A stretch of DNA of 64,000 nt, taken from NCBI RefSeq assembly GCF_900106775.1, contig NZ_FNNQ01000016.1, positions 4,610 through 68,609 of the forward strand, given 5' to 3'. This document shows positions 24,551-31,889 of the stretch, piece by piece. The notes beneath the pieces are model-generated. The model ran no database searches, was not told the DNA's origin, and saw nothing but the letters and a program-made list of their open reading frames with translations. The DNA is from Marininema mesophilum (GTDB lineage: Bacteria; Bacillota; Bacilli; Thermoactinomycetales; DSM-45169). The position numbers and the translations under genes were made by a program. Within the stretch, counting starts at the first letter, position 1; each line of letters begins with the position of its first letter.

Positions 24551-25141
24551 TTGTTGCCTCATGAACGTCAGGAACGGATTAGAGAGCGTATTCGGGAACT
24601 GGGACAAGTGAAGATTTCCCAACTGAGCGCAGAGTTAGCCGTTTCGGAAATGACGATTTACCGGGATATCCAACCCCTTTTACAAGAAGGATGGGCGCAC
24701 AAAGTATACGGTGGGATTGCCCTTACCAGGCAAGAAGAGGGTTCCTCCTTAGTTGCAGATGGGAAATGTATGCTCTGTGGTAGGTCAGTAGATTCACGAT
24801 TGGCGTATCGGCTCATTCTACCTGATCGGGTAGAAACGGCGTGTTGTAGCCACTGTGGGTTGCTACGTTTTAGTCAGCTGAATCGGTCGGATATTCAAGC
24901 GTTGTGCCAGGATTTTTTCACGAATACGACGATCAATGCGCAAATGGCTTGGTATGTACTAAATGGAGTGGTTGATGTAGGATGTTGTCGCCCTCAGCTT
25001 CTCTGTTTTGAGCAGGAGAGGATTGCTAGGGGATTTGTCAAAGGGTTAGGTGGAGAAGTGCTTTCTTTTAGTGATGCGATTCTACGAGTAACGAGTGCCA
25101 TGGATGGAGCTCATGGATGTGGATGCACATCTCAGGAATAA
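24551..25141 (+). CDS. YcnK-like copper-responsive repressor (DeoR HTH + NosL-like)
   Basis: About 196 residues. The start is probably TTG 24551, since AAAAGGAGG lies eight bases before it; the upstream GTG would place that site inside the gene. N-terminal DeoR helix-turn-helix (about 5-60; PHERQERIRERIRELGQVKISQLSAEL type, then VSEMTIYRDI). The C-terminal part is Cys-rich: CMLCG, CCSHCG, CC, and a final CGC. Combination and length match Bacillus YcnK, a copper-dependent repressor with a NosL-type metal domain. The next genes encode a YtkA-like lipoprotein and a Sco copper chaperone, which supports a copper role. Confidence 0.75.
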   Translation: MLPHERQERIRERIRELGQVKISQLSAELAVSEMTIYRDIQPLLQEGWAHKVYGGIALTRQEEGSSLVADGKCMLCGRSVDSRLAYRLILPDRVETACCSHCGLLRFSQLNRSDIQALCQDFFTNTTINAQMAWYVLNGVVDVGCCRPQLLCFEQERIARGFVKGLGGEVLSFSDAILRVTSAMDGAHGCGCTSQE

Positions 25142-25187
25142 TCAGGACAGGTTTGCCATACATCATAACAGAAAGGACAAGATACTT

Positions 25188-25628
25188 ATGGTACGGAGTG
25201 AATGGAAGCGGTGGGGTACCCTCTGTCTGATCGCCACAGGGCTTTTGCTTTTAACAGCCTGTGGTTCGGCACAAGATACCAAGGAGAAGGACCAATCAAA
25301 AGATCAGAAACAGATGAAGCAGGATAATAAACTTCAAGTAGATCTGATGACCAACCCGGAAAAGATAAAAGCAGGTAAACCGGCACAGGTCCATGCGATG
25401 ATCATGCAAAAGGGCAAGCCAGTCAATGATGCCGATAGGGTTCGCTTTGATATCTGGCCGAAGGGTGAAGACGGAAAAAAGGAATCCCTGAAGACGAAAC
25501 GGATGGATGATGGCATGTATGTCGCCAAAAAAACCTTTAAAAAGGCGGGCAAATATGAGGTAATGTACCATGTTACTGCCCGTGGTGCCCATGCGATGGA
25601 TAGCAAAACCATAACCGTTCGTCCATAA
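25188..25628 (+). CDS. YtkA/FixH-like lipoprotein
   Basis: 146 residues. Lipobox LLTAC gives a lipid anchor on the outer membrane face; a Lys/Gln-rich linker follows, then an Ig-like YtkA domain (about 55-145) with PAQVHAMIMQKGKPV, DDGMYVAKKTF and GKYEVMYHVTARGAHAM. The family is linked to copper handling and oxidase assembly, mostly by context. Lies between the copper regulator and Sco, likely one operon. ATG with GAAAGGA ten bases upstream. Confidence 0.8.
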   Translation: MVRSEWKRWGTLCLIATGLLLLTACGSAQDTKEKDQSKDQKQMKQDNKLQVDLMTNPEKIKAGKPAQVHAMIMQKGKPVNDADRVRFDIWPKGEDGKKESLKTKRMDDGMYVAKKTFKKAGKYEVMYHVTARGAHAMDSKTITVRP

Positions 25629-25663
25629 ACCCTTCCTCCGACCGGAAAGGGGATAGGGATTGT

Positions 25664-26314
25664 ATGTCTGGGGAGAGAAGAGGCATTTTTTCTATCAAGC
25701 CGCTCACACTTATTATCGCGGTAGCACTAGTCGCAGGTGTGGGATGGTGGAGCTGGGGGAATGATGAAAAACCGGCATTGCCCTCCGCTTCAGACAAGAT
25801 CGGTGTAAACAGCCTTCCAGTACCACAGTTCATTTATCGGGATCAAGATGGAAAAGCCTTTGGTATGAAGGAGTTAAAAGGGAAGGTCTGGCTAGCGGAT
25901 ATGATTTTCACTCGTTGTCCCGATATATGCTCTCCGATGACTGCCAATATGTCTCGGCTACAGAAAAAGCTGAGAGAATCGGGAATGAAGGATGTTCAAT
26001 TGGTCAGTTTTAGTGTGGATCCATTGCATGATACATCCCCTGTGTTAAAACGGTACGGGAAGAACCTACGGGCAGATTTTAAAAATTGGACCTTTCTCAC
26101 CCATGATAGTGAAGCACAAATGGAGCGCTTTTTGAAAATGGCCTTTGGTTCACCCATTGTACGTAAGGAGTCTCGTTCCTCTGATGAACCGCTGGTAATT
26201 AACCATCCGGCACGCTTTTATTTGATGGATAAAGAAGGAAAGATCATGGCCAAATATAACGCGATGCAACCTGATTATCAGCGTATCGTTGAGGACGTCC
26301 GCTCTATTCAATAG
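25664..26314 (+). CDS. Sco1/SenC-type copper chaperone
   Basis: 216 residues with an N-terminal membrane anchor (about 13-32) and a thioredoxin-like domain outside the membrane. Copper ligands: C85-x3-C89 in TRCPDICSPM and a histidine near 179 in VINHPARFYLMD. Delivers copper to the CuA site of cytochrome c oxidase or acts as a thiol reductase there. Third gene of the copper block; a terminator follows. Confidence 0.92.
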   Translation: MSGERRGIFSIKPLTLIIAVALVAGVGWWSWGNDEKPALPSASDKIGVNSLPVPQFIYRDQDGKAFGMKELKGKVWLADMIFTRCPDICSPMTANMSRLQKKLRESGMKDVQLVSFSVDPLHDTSPVLKRYGKNLRADFKNWTFLTHDSEAQMERFLKMAFGSPIVRKESRSSDEPLVINHPARFYLMDKEGKIMAKYNAMQPDYQRIVEDVRSIQ

Positions 26315-26328
26315 CGTTTATGCTTGTT

Positions 26329-26352
26329 AAGCCCTTTCAGAGGGCTTCTTTA
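26329..26352 (+). terminator. Terminator of the copper block
   Basis: AAGCCCT/AGGGCTT stem with five-base loop followed by CTTTAT. Confidence 0.75.
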
Positions 26353-26416
26353 TATTTAGAATAATGGAAAGGAGGAAGGTTCTCGATGTGATCGACATAC
26401 CTGATCTATTATCAAA

Positions 26417-26431
26417 TCGTAAAGATTTCGA
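26417..26431. promoter_or_regulatory. Zur-like operator
   Basis: TCGTAAAGATTTCGA matches the Bacillus Zur consensus TCGTAATNATTACGA at all but two defined positions and keeps its dyad. It lies 109 bases before the start of a zinc-type binding lipoprotein gene. PerR and Fur boxes have different outer bases. Confidence 0.5.
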
Positions 26432-26539
26432 TTTACATCCGGAGGATAACCATTTATAATTGGGTGAAAGCTGAGAAAACCAGCATGATGATACGTCTTG
26501 TCTGGGAATATAACAATACCGTTGTCGGAGGTGTAAGAG

Positions 26540-27442
26540 TTGTCTCGTTCGCGGTTAGCGTTCTTATTGTGCTTTATTAGCGTTCTAATGATTTCAGGGT
26601 GTTCCTCCTCAGGAATGGGAAATGTGGATAAAAAGGGGAAAGTGTTAGTGTACACAAGCTTCTATTCCCTTGCGGATTTTGCAAAAAAAATTGGTGGAAA
26701 GCATGTCATCGTAAAAAATATGGTGCCTCCAGGGGTTGAACCCCATGATTTTGAACCCAAGATCAGAGAGATGGCTCCTTTGAGTAAGGCTGATGTGTTT
26801 ATCTATAATGGGATTGGGATGGAGTCTTGGATTAATCAAGCCAAACCGATGCTCGAGGATGGGAATGCAAAGGTAGTGAATGCCTCTCAAAGAATTGAGG
26901 CTAAAGTGAACCATAAGAAAGACCCCCATGTGTGGTTAGATCCGATGAAGGCGAAGCAGCAAGCCAAAGCGATTGAACAGGCTCTTATTAAAAAAGATCC
27001 AAGGCATAAGAAGGAGTATGAAAAGAACTATGCTTTACTTTCTAAGCGATTCGATGCGTTGGATCAAAAGTTTAAAGGGATCGTAAAAGGAAGTAAACAA
27101 CGTACCTTTATCACTTCTCATGCTGCCTTTGGACATCTAGCGGATCGTTATGGTCTTACTCAGGTAGCGGTATCCGGCTTGTCACCATCCGATGAACCAA
27201 GTGCTAAGGAATTACAAGCAGTGGTTCAAAAAGCCCGTAAATACAAGGTACACACGATTTATTTTGAGGAGCTAGTTAGCGGCAAGGTAGCAGAGACCGT
27301 TCGAGAAGAAGTAGGGGCAAGGGCACTTACCCTTAGTACTTTAGAGGGACTTACACAAAAACAAAAAGAAGCTGGTGAAGATTACTTTAGCCTGATGGAC
27401 AAAAACGTCGAGAATCTGGCTAAAGGTCTAAACGCAAACTAA
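26540..27442 (+). CDS. Zinc-type ABC transporter substrate-binding lipoprotein (cluster A-1)
   Basis: 300 residues. TTG start, GGAGGTG eight bases before. Lipobox SGC with Cys21. The metal ligands expected for ZnuA/AdcA-type proteins appear in order: GVEPHDFEP, DPHVWLDP, ITSHAAFGHLA, and an acidic residue in the C-terminal lobe (IYFEELVSGKVAE region). The His-rich loop of many ZnuA proteins is reduced to NHKKDPH. No ATPase or permease gene is adjacent, so it must work with a transporter encoded elsewhere. Zinc is favoured over manganese because of the Zur-like box. Confidence 0.88.
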   Translation: MSRSRLAFLLCFISVLMISGCSSSGMGNVDKKGKVLVYTSFYSLADFAKKIGGKHVIVKNMVPPGVEPHDFEPKIREMAPLSKADVFIYNGIGMESWINQAKPMLEDGNAKVVNASQRIEAKVNHKKDPHVWLDPMKAKQQAKAIEQALIKKDPRHKKEYEKNYALLSKRFDALDQKFKGIVKGSKQRTFITSHAAFGHLADRYGLTQVAVSGLSPSDEPSAKELQAVVQKARKYKVHTIYFEELVSGKVAETVREEVGARALTLSTLEGLTQKQKEAGEDYFSLMDKNVENLAKGLNAN

Positions 27443-27450
27443 AGAGAAAA

Positions 27451-27491
27451 TAAATAACCTTCCTGCTTGTAAGAAGCAGGAAGGTTATTTA
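27451..27491. terminator. Bidirectional terminator
   Basis: Eighteen-pair perfect stem, five-base loop, A/T flanks on both sides; shared by the converging lipoprotein and purine permease genes. Confidence 0.9.
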
Positions 27492-27492
27492 T

Positions 27493-28779
27493 TTAATGAG
27501 AAGTCAGTGCCATTGCGATCAGATTAATGAGGAACATGCTTGCAATTACATAAACAAGTGAAGGCACCTGTTTCCAGCGACCAAGGGCTACTTTTAGAAG
27601 GGGATAAGCAATAAATCCAAAAGCAAGGCCATCAGCAATACTGGAGGTAAGAGGAATGCCCGCGATGATGAGAAAGGCTGGGAATCCTTCGGAGAAATCA
27701 GAGAAGGAGATATGGGCCACACTCTGCATCATCAATGCACCGACAATGAGGAGAACGGGTGCGGCAGCATTGTTGGGGATCATTCCCAGAACCGGCAGGC
27801 TGAACGTAGCACCTATAAAGAGAACACCAGCTACGAGGGCTGGAATACCTGTTCGTCCACCTTCAGCAATTCCCGATGCGCTTTCCGCCGATGCGATGGT
27901 TGGGCTCGTTCCAAAAAATCCAGCAGCCAAGGAGGTAACCGCCGTTACTCGATAGGAAGAGGAGAAACGGTCCATGTTGGGCAACATCCCAGCTAGCAGA
28001 CCCATGTTTTCAAAAACGACAATCATCGTTAAGGAAAATACCGCGATCCAGAAGGAAAGCGAAGCAAGTGGGTACTCAGCCGCAAAGAAGACCTGGCTAT
28101 AATCGGCAAAGTTGGTATCATTCAGACCGCCCGTAGAATGGGTACCAGTCAAAATGGAAGCTAATGTGATAAACAAAATGCCTATGAGAAAACTTCCTTT
28201 TACATTACGCACATAGAGGATGAGGGTAAATAGCAGACCAGCAAGTGTAATTAATGCGACTGGGCTGGTGAAATCCCCTAGTGAGACAAAACTCTTCGTA
28301 CTGGGTACAATCAGAGCCCCCTTTTGCAGGCCAATAAAGGCGAGAAATAAGCCAATCCCAGCTGTGATTCCATGTTTTAATGAGGAGGGAACTGCATGGG
28401 ATAACTTCTCTCCTAATGGTGTTATGGCGGCAATTAAGAAGAAGAGACCAGAGACAACGATGGCTCCTAACCCAGCCTGCCATGAGAGGCCGAGAGATTG
28501 TACGATGGTAAAGGTAAAAAAGGCATTGATCCCCATCCCAGGAATCAAGATAATCGGTGCCCGCGCCCAAAAGGCCATCAGCAAGCAGCCAAAGACCGAT
28601 ACAGCTACGGTGGCCATAACTCCTGCCCCGAGGGGAATTCCTGCATCACGCAGAATCAGGGGATTGACCACCAAGATATAAGCAGCAGTGAAAAACGAGG
28701 TTAATCCAGCGGTCAGCTCTTTCTTCCAGGAAGAACCCTCTGCCGCTGGGTTAAACCATTTTTGTAGTTGTTGCAACAT
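27493..28779 (-). CDS. AzgA/PbuG-type purine permease (NCS2)
   Basis: 428 residues, about 13 membrane segments. Family marks: FFTAAYILVVNP near the N-terminus, PGMGINAFFTF, the GITAGIGLFLAFIGLQ segment and TSPTIASAESASGIAEGGRTG. These define the AzgA branch, which imports hypoxanthine, guanine or adenine with protons. No purine riboswitch is visible upstream; only a small CTATAC/GTATAG hairpin. The start is ATG 28779 or the adjoining TTG, ribosome binding site not well spaced for either. Confidence 0.9.
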   Translation of the reverse strand: MLQQLQKWFNPAAEGSSWKKELTAGLTSFFTAAYILVVNPLILRDAGIPLGAGVMATVAVSVFGCLLMAFWARAPIILIPGMGINAFFTFTIVQSLGLSWQAGLGAIVVSGLFFLIAAITPLGEKLSHAVPSSLKHGITAGIGLFLAFIGLQKGALIVPSTKSFVSLGDFTSPVALITLAGLLFTLILYVRNVKGSFLIGILFITLASILTGTHSTGGLNDTNFADYSQVFFAAEYPLASLSFWIAVFSLTMIVVFENMGLLAGMLPNMDRFSSSYRVTAVTSLAAGFFGTSPTIASAESASGIAEGGRTGIPALVAGVLFIGATFSLPVLGMIPNNAAAPVLLIVGALMMQSVAHISFSDFSEGFPAFLIIAGIPLTSSIADGLAFGFIAYPLLKVALGRWKQVPSLVYVIASMFLINLIAMALTSH

Positions 28780-28899
28780 CCTTTATCACTTCAATTGTTA
28801 ATAGCCCTCGCCCACCCTCTATACCAAAAGTATAGCTATCCTATTATAAAGCCAGTATGTCTTTTTGTACATAGGTGAAATAATGGAAAATCGAAATAG

Positions 28900-28934
28900 A
28901 AAAGGAAAACCGTGATGGGTACAATCCATCACGG
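28900..28934 (-). terminator. Terminator of the 30-residue membrane peptide gene
   Basis: Minus-strand stem CCGTGATGG/CCATCACGG with seven-base loop, then TTTTCCTTTTC. Confidence 0.8.
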
Positions 28935-28981
28935 TAGGTTACGCGCTTTAATTTCATTGCATCCGTTTGGTGGAGGATCAA

Positions 28982-29074
28982 TCAGAGGATGAGGCTAATA
29001 GCATAGGCAATACCCAACCAAACGGGAATGCTGAGTACCGTTGCATTGAAGAGACCAATTGCCGTCTGATTCAT
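28982..29074 (-). CDS. 30-residue hydrophobic membrane peptide
   Basis: ATG at 29074 with AGGGGTGG seven bases upstream; the product (MNQTAIGLFNATVLSIPVWL then a hydrophobic end) is one membrane helix with almost no charge. A Rho-independent terminator follows about 50 bases after the stop. Complete signals on both sides make a real micro-protein likely. No family recognised; possibly a subunit or regulator of a membrane complex. Confidence 0.6.
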   Translation of the reverse strand: MNQTAIGLFNATVLSIPVWLGIAYAISLIL

Positions 29075-29464
29075 GATCCATCCACCCCTAAGTATTGTCG
29101 TTGAGTTTATTATACACAGGATTTCCCCGTTGTAGAGGGGTTTTGGCTATTTGTAAACAACGCTTAATATTCAAGTAGCCTAAGGGAAGATATAGCTACC
29201 CAGTGAACATAGCAAAAAGTCATGTATTCCTTGGTCTAACAAGGTTACGCATGTGGGATGGGTAAATATTTGGTTGATGTTATGTTACAGAAATAAGACA
29301 ACCTGTCATGGTGCATTGGCCTCTCTGTGAGTTTAGGAATGGATTGAGCTATAATATAATAGTATGGGACCGTAGTATAAAGATCGGCATATAGGAAAGT
29401 GTCATGTAGTTGCTAGATAGTGATAAAGCCATATAGAGATGGGTTCATTCAGGAGGAACGAAGG
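29075..29464 (+). other. 390-base intergenic stretch
   Basis: Divergent promoters for the micro-protein and the octanoyltransferase must lie here. A TATAATATAATAG stretch at about 29351-29363 is a likely -10 for the plus-strand gene. No gene or known riboswitch seen. Confidence 0.45.
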
Positions 29465-30340
29465 ATGAGTGAGATCGAGGAACAGAAAATGTTAGCAAAA
29501 GCAGCTTCTATCTATCAAGAAATCAAAGAGTGGCGTGTGATTGACGAATCCTTCGCTGAGCCTACTCCATTATCCTATGCGATAGAAGAGGCGATTGGTG
29601 AAGCAGTTGCCCATGGTGAAGTGCCGGCTACTCTTCGTATCTGGCAAGGACCGCAAGGACTAGTTGTCGCAAAAAAGGATATTCGTACCCAGCAAGGGTT
29701 GAATGCGGCATTGATGATGAAGGGTGTAGACTGGCCCGTTTATGTTCGTCAAAGTGGTGGCACGGCAGTTCCCCATGGACCAGGAACGCTCAATTTTTCT
29801 CTATTTCTTCCTCGTCCTCAGGAGGCTACATGGACGATTGATGATATTTATCGCATGCTCGGTTTGCCCTTGATGAAGATGATTGAAACGACATGGGGGC
29901 TTGACTCCTATTTTGGTGAAGTGCCCGGTTCTTTTTGTGATGGGCGCTATAACGTAGTAATCCGTGGCAAGAAAGTGGTGGGTACATCACAGGTGTGGAA
30001 AGGGGGACCAGCAGGTCTTTCTTCCAAGCGCCCGGGGTATGTACTCGCCCATGGGACCCTCCTTGTACATGCGGATCGGGAACAAGCCGTGTCGGCACTT
30101 AATGCTTTTTACGAAATGGCAGATGGAGATCGACCTGTCTATATAGACACGGTGGCTACATTGGATTCCTTCACCTCCATGCCGAAAGAGAAGTTAGAGA
30201 GAGAAGTTCGTAAAGGATTAGTAGAGGCGATTCAAGAGTTAACTGGTAGTGCAAGGGTACGACAAACGGTTTCTACCAAAGAATACGAGCGTGCTCCTGC
30301 ATTTTTGGAAGCATGTTGGCCACAGTTTTATCAGAAGTGA
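29465..30340 (+). CDS. LipL-like octanoyl-[GcvH]:protein N-octanoyltransferase
   Basis: 291 residues from ATG 29465 (AGGAGG upstream). Biotin/lipoate ligase fold: RQSGGTAVPHGPGTLNFSL (substrate loop), then GSFCDGRYNVVIRGKKVVGTSQ, where the cysteine before D-G-R-Y is the LipL-type catalytic residue, and a lysine GKK binding octanoate. LipL moves octanoyl groups from GcvH to E2 subunits, relevant to the 2-oxoacid dehydrogenase encoded at 57-61 kb. A LipM or lipoate ligase identity is less likely. Confidence 0.8.
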   Translation: MSEIEEQKMLAKAASIYQEIKEWRVIDESFAEPTPLSYAIEEAIGEAVAHGEVPATLRIWQGPQGLVVAKKDIRTQQGLNAALMMKGVDWPVYVRQSGGTAVPHGPGTLNFSLFLPRPQEATWTIDDIYRMLGLPLMKMIETTWGLDSYFGEVPGSFCDGRYNVVIRGKKVVGTSQVWKGGPAGLSSKRPGYVLAHGTLLVHADREQAVSALNAFYEMADGDRPVYIDTVATLDSFTSMPKEKLEREVRKGLVEAIQELTGSARVRQTVSTKEYERAPAFLEACWPQFYQK

Positions 30341-30387
30341 TAGAGCTGGACTCTTATTGTTAGAAGAAGGTTTCTTGTGACATAAGG

Positions 30388-30425
30388 AAAGGTCTGGCGA
30401 AGGTGAGTATCGTCAGACCTTTTTG
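30388..30425. terminator. Terminator between lipL-like and thioesterase genes
   Basis: Stem AAAGGTCTG-CGA/TCG-CAGACCTTT with one mismatch, then TTT; convergent position. Confidence 0.8.
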
Positions 30426-30442
30426 TTTAATTAGGTACTAAA

Positions 30443-30847
30443 TTACTGAGGTAGAGAAAGGGATTGTAATGTTTTAATCATCAAAGGGGTCAGCTGATTG
30501 CTCTTTTGCTCCTGATAATTAAAGTGAACCAATACAGCTCGTCCGATGGCAATCAGTTCTTCTGTTTGCCGATCTAGTATTTGATGACGGACAGTGAAAC
30601 TACTGGTGCCAATTTTTTCGATCTCGGTGGTGACCGTCAGCCACTGACAAAAGGAAGCTTGGGCCTTGTATTCGCAACTTGTAGACACAACAATTAGTTT
30701 CCAGTTGTTGAGGTCCATCTCCGGATCAAGGAGTTGAAAGAGCTCCGTTCGAGCGGCTTCCATGTATGTGTAATAGACTGCATTATTCACGTGTCCAAGG
30801 CCATCACATTCATTAAAGCGGACTTGGAGTGTGGTGTTAAGTGTCAT
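30443..30847 (-). CDS. 4HBT-type acyl-CoA thioesterase
   Basis: 134 residues, single hot-dog domain. The signature VRFNECDGLGHVNNAVYYTYMEAAR holds the catalytic Asp followed by the G-H-V-N-N motif of the YbgC/4HBT group. Hydrolyses acyl-CoA thioesters; chain length not predictable. Own leader, single gene. Confidence 0.9.
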   Translation of the reverse strand: MTLNTTLQVRFNECDGLGHVNNAVYYTYMEAARTELFQLLDPEMDLNNWKLIVVSTSCEYKAQASFCQWLTVTTEIEKIGTSSFTVRHQILDRQTEELIAIGRAVLVHFNYQEQKSNQLTPLMIKTLQSLSLPQ

Positions 30848-31074
30848 CTGTGATCCCTCCGAATGGTGATATCCCTAAAATGATGATCCGGGTTCTCCTT
30901 ACTTTTCGTGAATGGTTGGATGGATTCCTGTTCGCGAGGATATCCGCCGTAAAAATCATCTGTGAAAGGGCGACTGTTCATTTTTTTTCCTCAGATTCTT
31001 CAAGATTGTGGACAAAGTGAATATGATAGAATCGAGGTATAAAAAATGAGATGATCAGTTGAGGAGTGAAGGTT

Positions 31075-31728
31075 TTGCTTACAATCGCAGAAGAATTATT
31101 GTTACTTTGTTTGAACGAGAGGACTTGTGAAACACGGTCTGTTTGTGAGCGGCCTCTACCATATGGGCTATCAGGTGCGCTTCTTCTCGAACTGGTTGTG
31201 CAGAAGAGGATAGAGTTACGGGGGAAGAAAGTTGTGGTTATTGACGAGAAACCCACTGGGGATAAAGTATTAGATGAGGTGCTTAAGTCGACAATTCCTG
31301 ACTCGGGTAATTTGGAAGCTTCGCATTGGATTCGAAAACTAGGTGATTCGGATATTTACAGTCGATTGAAAGAGCGGTTGGTACACCGAGGAATTTTACA
31401 AAAAGAGAAACAGCGTAAATGGGGCATGTTTTCTTCTACCTCATGGTCTATTAAGGATCGGGAACGAGTAGAATCCCTACAAGAAAAAATCCGTTCTCTC
31501 CCAAAGGATACCAGAGTCCCAGACGAACGTACCTTGGTGTTGGCCAGTGTGGCACTGAAGTGCAACTTGGTTCGTGTGTTATTCCCAGAGGAAGAGCAAT
31601 CGAGGGCTCGTCGCCGATTAAGGGAGTTAAGTCGGGGTGAGATCTACAAGGAAGCTGTATCCGATACCATTGTAGGAATGCAAGCGGCTGCGACAGTTGC
31701 CGCTGTGGCTACTGTGACCGATATGTAA
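31075..31728 (+). CDS. GPP34 (GOLPH3/Vps74-fold) family protein
   Basis: 217 residues from TTG 31075, chosen because GGAG lies eight bases upstream and the resulting N-terminus (LTIAEELLLLCLNERTC) is the family start. Other GPP34 features: YGLSGALLLELVVQKRIEL, SHWIRKLG, LVHRGIL, and the VLASVALKCNLVRVLFP segment. Eukaryotic members bind PI4P at the Golgi; bacterial ones, common in actinomycetes and some Bacilli, have no settled role. The Ala-rich C-terminus (AAATVAAVATV) may be membrane-inserting. Confidence 0.88.
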   Translation: MLTIAEELLLLCLNERTCETRSVCERPLPYGLSGALLLELVVQKRIELRGKKVVVIDEKPTGDKVLDEVLKSTIPDSGNLEASHWIRKLGDSDIYSRLKERLVHRGILQKEKQRKWGMFSSTSWSIKDRERVESLQEKIRSLPKDTRVPDERTLVLASVALKCNLVRVLFPEEEQSRARRRLRELSRGEIYKEAVSDTIVGMQAAATVAAVATVTDM

Positions 31729-31809
31729 TCAAGTGGATGAATAAAAAACACTGCTGGATTGGATTACATCTGTGGATTCGATCCATTGTGGGATAAAGAC
31801 GTACAGGGA

Positions 31810-31843
31810 AAAACCGCCACTCGGTTAATCGAGTGGCGGTTTT
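31810..31843. terminator. Bidirectional terminator
   Basis: Fourteen-pair perfect stem AAAACCGCCACTCG/CGAGTGGCGGTTTT; serves the GPP34 gene and thiC. Confidence 0.9.
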
Positions 31844-31889
31844 GATGATGTCTAACACGTTACCTGTCGTCTATTTCTTTTCAGATTGG

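Noticed and set aside
26386..26539. Two short protein-like frames (24 and about 33 codons) before the zinc lipoprotein gene, suggestive of a decayed gene
   Set aside because: They are in different frames, interrupted by a stop, and too short to exceed chance; the region is better read as a leader with a Zur-like box.
28780..28900. Purine riboswitch upstream of the purine permease gene
   Set aside because: The conserved loop sequences of the purine aptamer are absent; only a small CTATAC/GTATAG hairpin is present.
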